NCBI GenBank assembly: GCA_035627375.1
Contig: DASPLX010000038.1
Location: 1 to 6,646, forward strand
Direction: 5' to 3'
DNA from: DASPLX01 sp035627375
Lineage (GTDB): Bacteria; Pseudomonadota; Gammaproteobacteria; Burkholderiales; Burkholderiaceae_D
DNA length: 6,646 bases
Positions 5,315-6,646 of this stretch are shown one piece after another; the first letter of the stretch is position 1; every line of letters begins with the position of its first letter. Made by a program: the position numbers and the translations under genes. A model generated the notes under the pieces. That model searched no databases, had not been told where the DNA came from, and was given only the letters and a program-made list of their open reading frames with translations.

Positions 5315-6646
5315 ATGAAAAACGCCACACGCCTTGCCGCCTGGGGAGCGGCAATCGTCGCCGCGATCGCGGCCTCGACCGCAGGCGCCGAAACGATCGA
5401 TGCGGTCGACGGCGAGCTCCCCGTCGTCCTGACGCCGGCGCGCATGCGCCAGTCGCTGGCCGACGTGCCCGCCAGCGTGACGGTCATCACGTCCGACATG
5501 ATCGAACGCCTGGGCATCATGTCCATTCCGGACGCGCTGCGCCTGGTGCCGGGCATGCAGATCACGCAGGCGAGCGGCAACGATCACCGCATCAACTATC
5601 ACGGCACCAACATCCTGGTGCCGCGCCGGATGAACGTGCTGATCGACGGTATTTCGGTCTACCGGCCGGCGATGGCGCGGGTCGACTGGAGCGAACTGCC
5701 GATCGCCATCGAAGACGTGGACCGCATCGAAGTGACGCGCGAGCCGAACTCCGCTTCCTACGGCGCGAACTCGATGCTGGCGATCATCAACATCATCAGC
5801 AAGCATCCGGCGGAAGCGAAGGGATTCACCGTGGCCGGCAGCCTGGGCGCGCTCCGCTCCGCCGACGGAACGGTTCGCTACGGCGGGCAATTGGGCGCTT
5901 CCACGTCCTACCGGGTCACGATGAACCGGCACACCGACAACGGCTTCGATTCCACCTCGGCGACGGCGCTGGATCACGACGGCACCCGGCTCGACAAGCT
6001 GATGTTCAGATCCGAAACGGATCTAGGCAATCACCAATCGCTCGACCTGGAAGCCGCGCTGATCCGAGGCGTCAAGGAAGTCGCCTCGATCGATCGCTAC
6101 CAGAAGACCCTGCCCGACCTGCGGCTGCAGGAGTATTACCTCAGCGCGACCTGGCGCAACGGCATTTCCGCCAATCATGACTTGAGAATCCAGGCATACG
6201 CCACGAACCACAAGGTCGACCAAGCATGGACGACCTGTCCGCCGACCGCCATGCTGGTGCCGCAGATGTTCGACATGTGGCGCGCCAACCCGTCCTATGC
6301 CAACGCGATCCTGGCCGGCAGGATGCCCAGCGGCGGCAGCGACCGCGACAACGCATTGGCGCTGGCGGCGATCCGCGCCATCCGCGCGCTCGGAGCGGGC
6401 GCCGCCGCGCCGACCTGCGTCGACACCAACCAGAACTATGTCGAGGCGCGCCGCGACATCGAACTCCAGGATACCTATCTCTTTTCCGATACCTTGCGCC
6501 TGGTCAGCGGTTTCGGCCTCCGCTGGGACATGGGCGACAGCCGGACCTTCCTCGACGGACGCGTCAGCAACCACAGTTACCGCGCCTTCGCGAACGCCGA
6601 ATACAAGCCGATGCCGTCGCTGCACATCAACGCCGGCGGCTATCTC
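5315..6646 (+). CDS. TonB-dependent outer-membrane receptor, N-terminal part; truncated by window edge
   Basis: The first 444 codons of an outer-membrane receptor, open to the right edge; full family members are usually 650-800 residues. Residues 1-25 form a signal peptide (MKN..R, hydrophobic Ala-rich core, cleavage likely at AGA|ET). A short stretch with a possible TonB box (about 34-42, ELPVVLTPA) leads into the plug domain (about 45-165), which has DVPASVTVITSDMI, IPDALRLVPGM, NVLIDGISVY and IEDVDRIEV. The barrel starts near 172. No N-terminal FecA-type signalling domain is present. The usual R-G-P of the plug reads R142-E143-P144, and the following segment is NSMLAIINIIS. A long probable surface loop (about 305-375) has Cys308 and Cys368. 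The ligand is unknown; a metal-siderophore complex, vitamin, sugar or peptide is possible. The start is weakly supported by GAAG three bases upstream, but the signal peptide fits it well. Likely co-transcribed with the response regulator. Confidence 0.95.
   Translation, partial: MKNATRLAAWGAAIVAAIAASTAGAETIDAVDGELPVVLTPARMRQSLADVPASVTVITSDMIERLGIMSIPDALRLVPGMQITQASGNDHRINYHGTNILVPRRMNVLIDGISVYRPAMARVDWSELPIAIEDVDRIEVTREPNSASYGANSMLAIINIISKHPAEAKGFTVAGSLGALRSADGTVRYGGQLGASTSYRVTMNRHTDNGFDSTSATALDHDGTRLDKLMFRSETDLGNHQSLDLEAALIRGVKEVASIDRYQKTLPDLRLQEYYLSATWRNGISANHDLRIQAYATNHKVDQAWTTCPPTAMLVPQMFDMWRANPSYANAILAGRMPSGGSDRDNALALAAIRAIRALGAGAAAPTCVDTNQNYVEARRDIELQDTYLFSDTLRLVSGFGLRWDMGDSRTFLDGRVSNHSYRAFANAEYKPMPSLHINAGGYL

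Noticed and set aside
5242..6180. Plus-strand open frame of 312 codons overlapping the receptor gene
   Set aside because: Arg-rich out-of-frame translation; the receptor frame has a signal peptide and plug motifs.

Overview
The window looks like the edge of a lipopeptide-type biosynthetic gene cluster from a GC-rich proteobacterium. A Burkholderiales member, perhaps Oxalobacteraceae (Massilia, Duganella or Janthinobacterium relatives), is my best guess. This rests on GC-rich coding with strong G/C third positions and on remembered family resemblance, not on any search. There are five protein genes: three on the minus strand (one cut by the left edge) and two on the plus strand (one cut by the right edge). 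They diverge from an AT-richer, apparently gene-free region of about 650-770 bases.

Minus-strand arm, in transcription order: a stand-alone fatty acyl-AMP ligase (FAAL, 3826 or 3946 down to 2114), a 42-base gap, a free acyl carrier protein (2071-1817), a 153-base gap rich in inverted repeats, and a nonribosomal peptide synthetase (1663 down past position 1). The synthetase starts directly with a condensation domain and then enters an adenylation domain. This is the classic lipo-initiation layout. The ligase activates a fatty acid as acyl-AMP and loads it on the carrier protein. The N-terminal condensation domain then joins the acyl chain to the first amino acid. The amino acid cannot be predicted because the adenylation domain is cut off before its specificity residues.

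Plus-strand arm: a NarL/FixJ-type response regulator with a GTG start (4598-5245), then 69 bases later a TonB-dependent outer-membrane receptor with a signal peptide and plug domain (5315 to the right edge, incomplete). The two are probably co-transcribed. No histidine kinase, thioesterase, MbtH protein, exporter or phosphopantetheinyl transferase lies in the window.

The intergenic region (3827/3947 to 4597) carries a perfect 12-base direct repeat just upstream of the regulator gene, an 8-bp RNA-type hairpin, and several shorter repeats. It probably holds both divergent promoters. I found no convincing sigma-70 promoter, rho-independent terminator, tRNA, rRNA, CRISPR array or insertion sequence. 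An attractive but unproven reading is that receptor and regulator sense or import the lipopeptide, or a metal complex of it, and control its synthesis.
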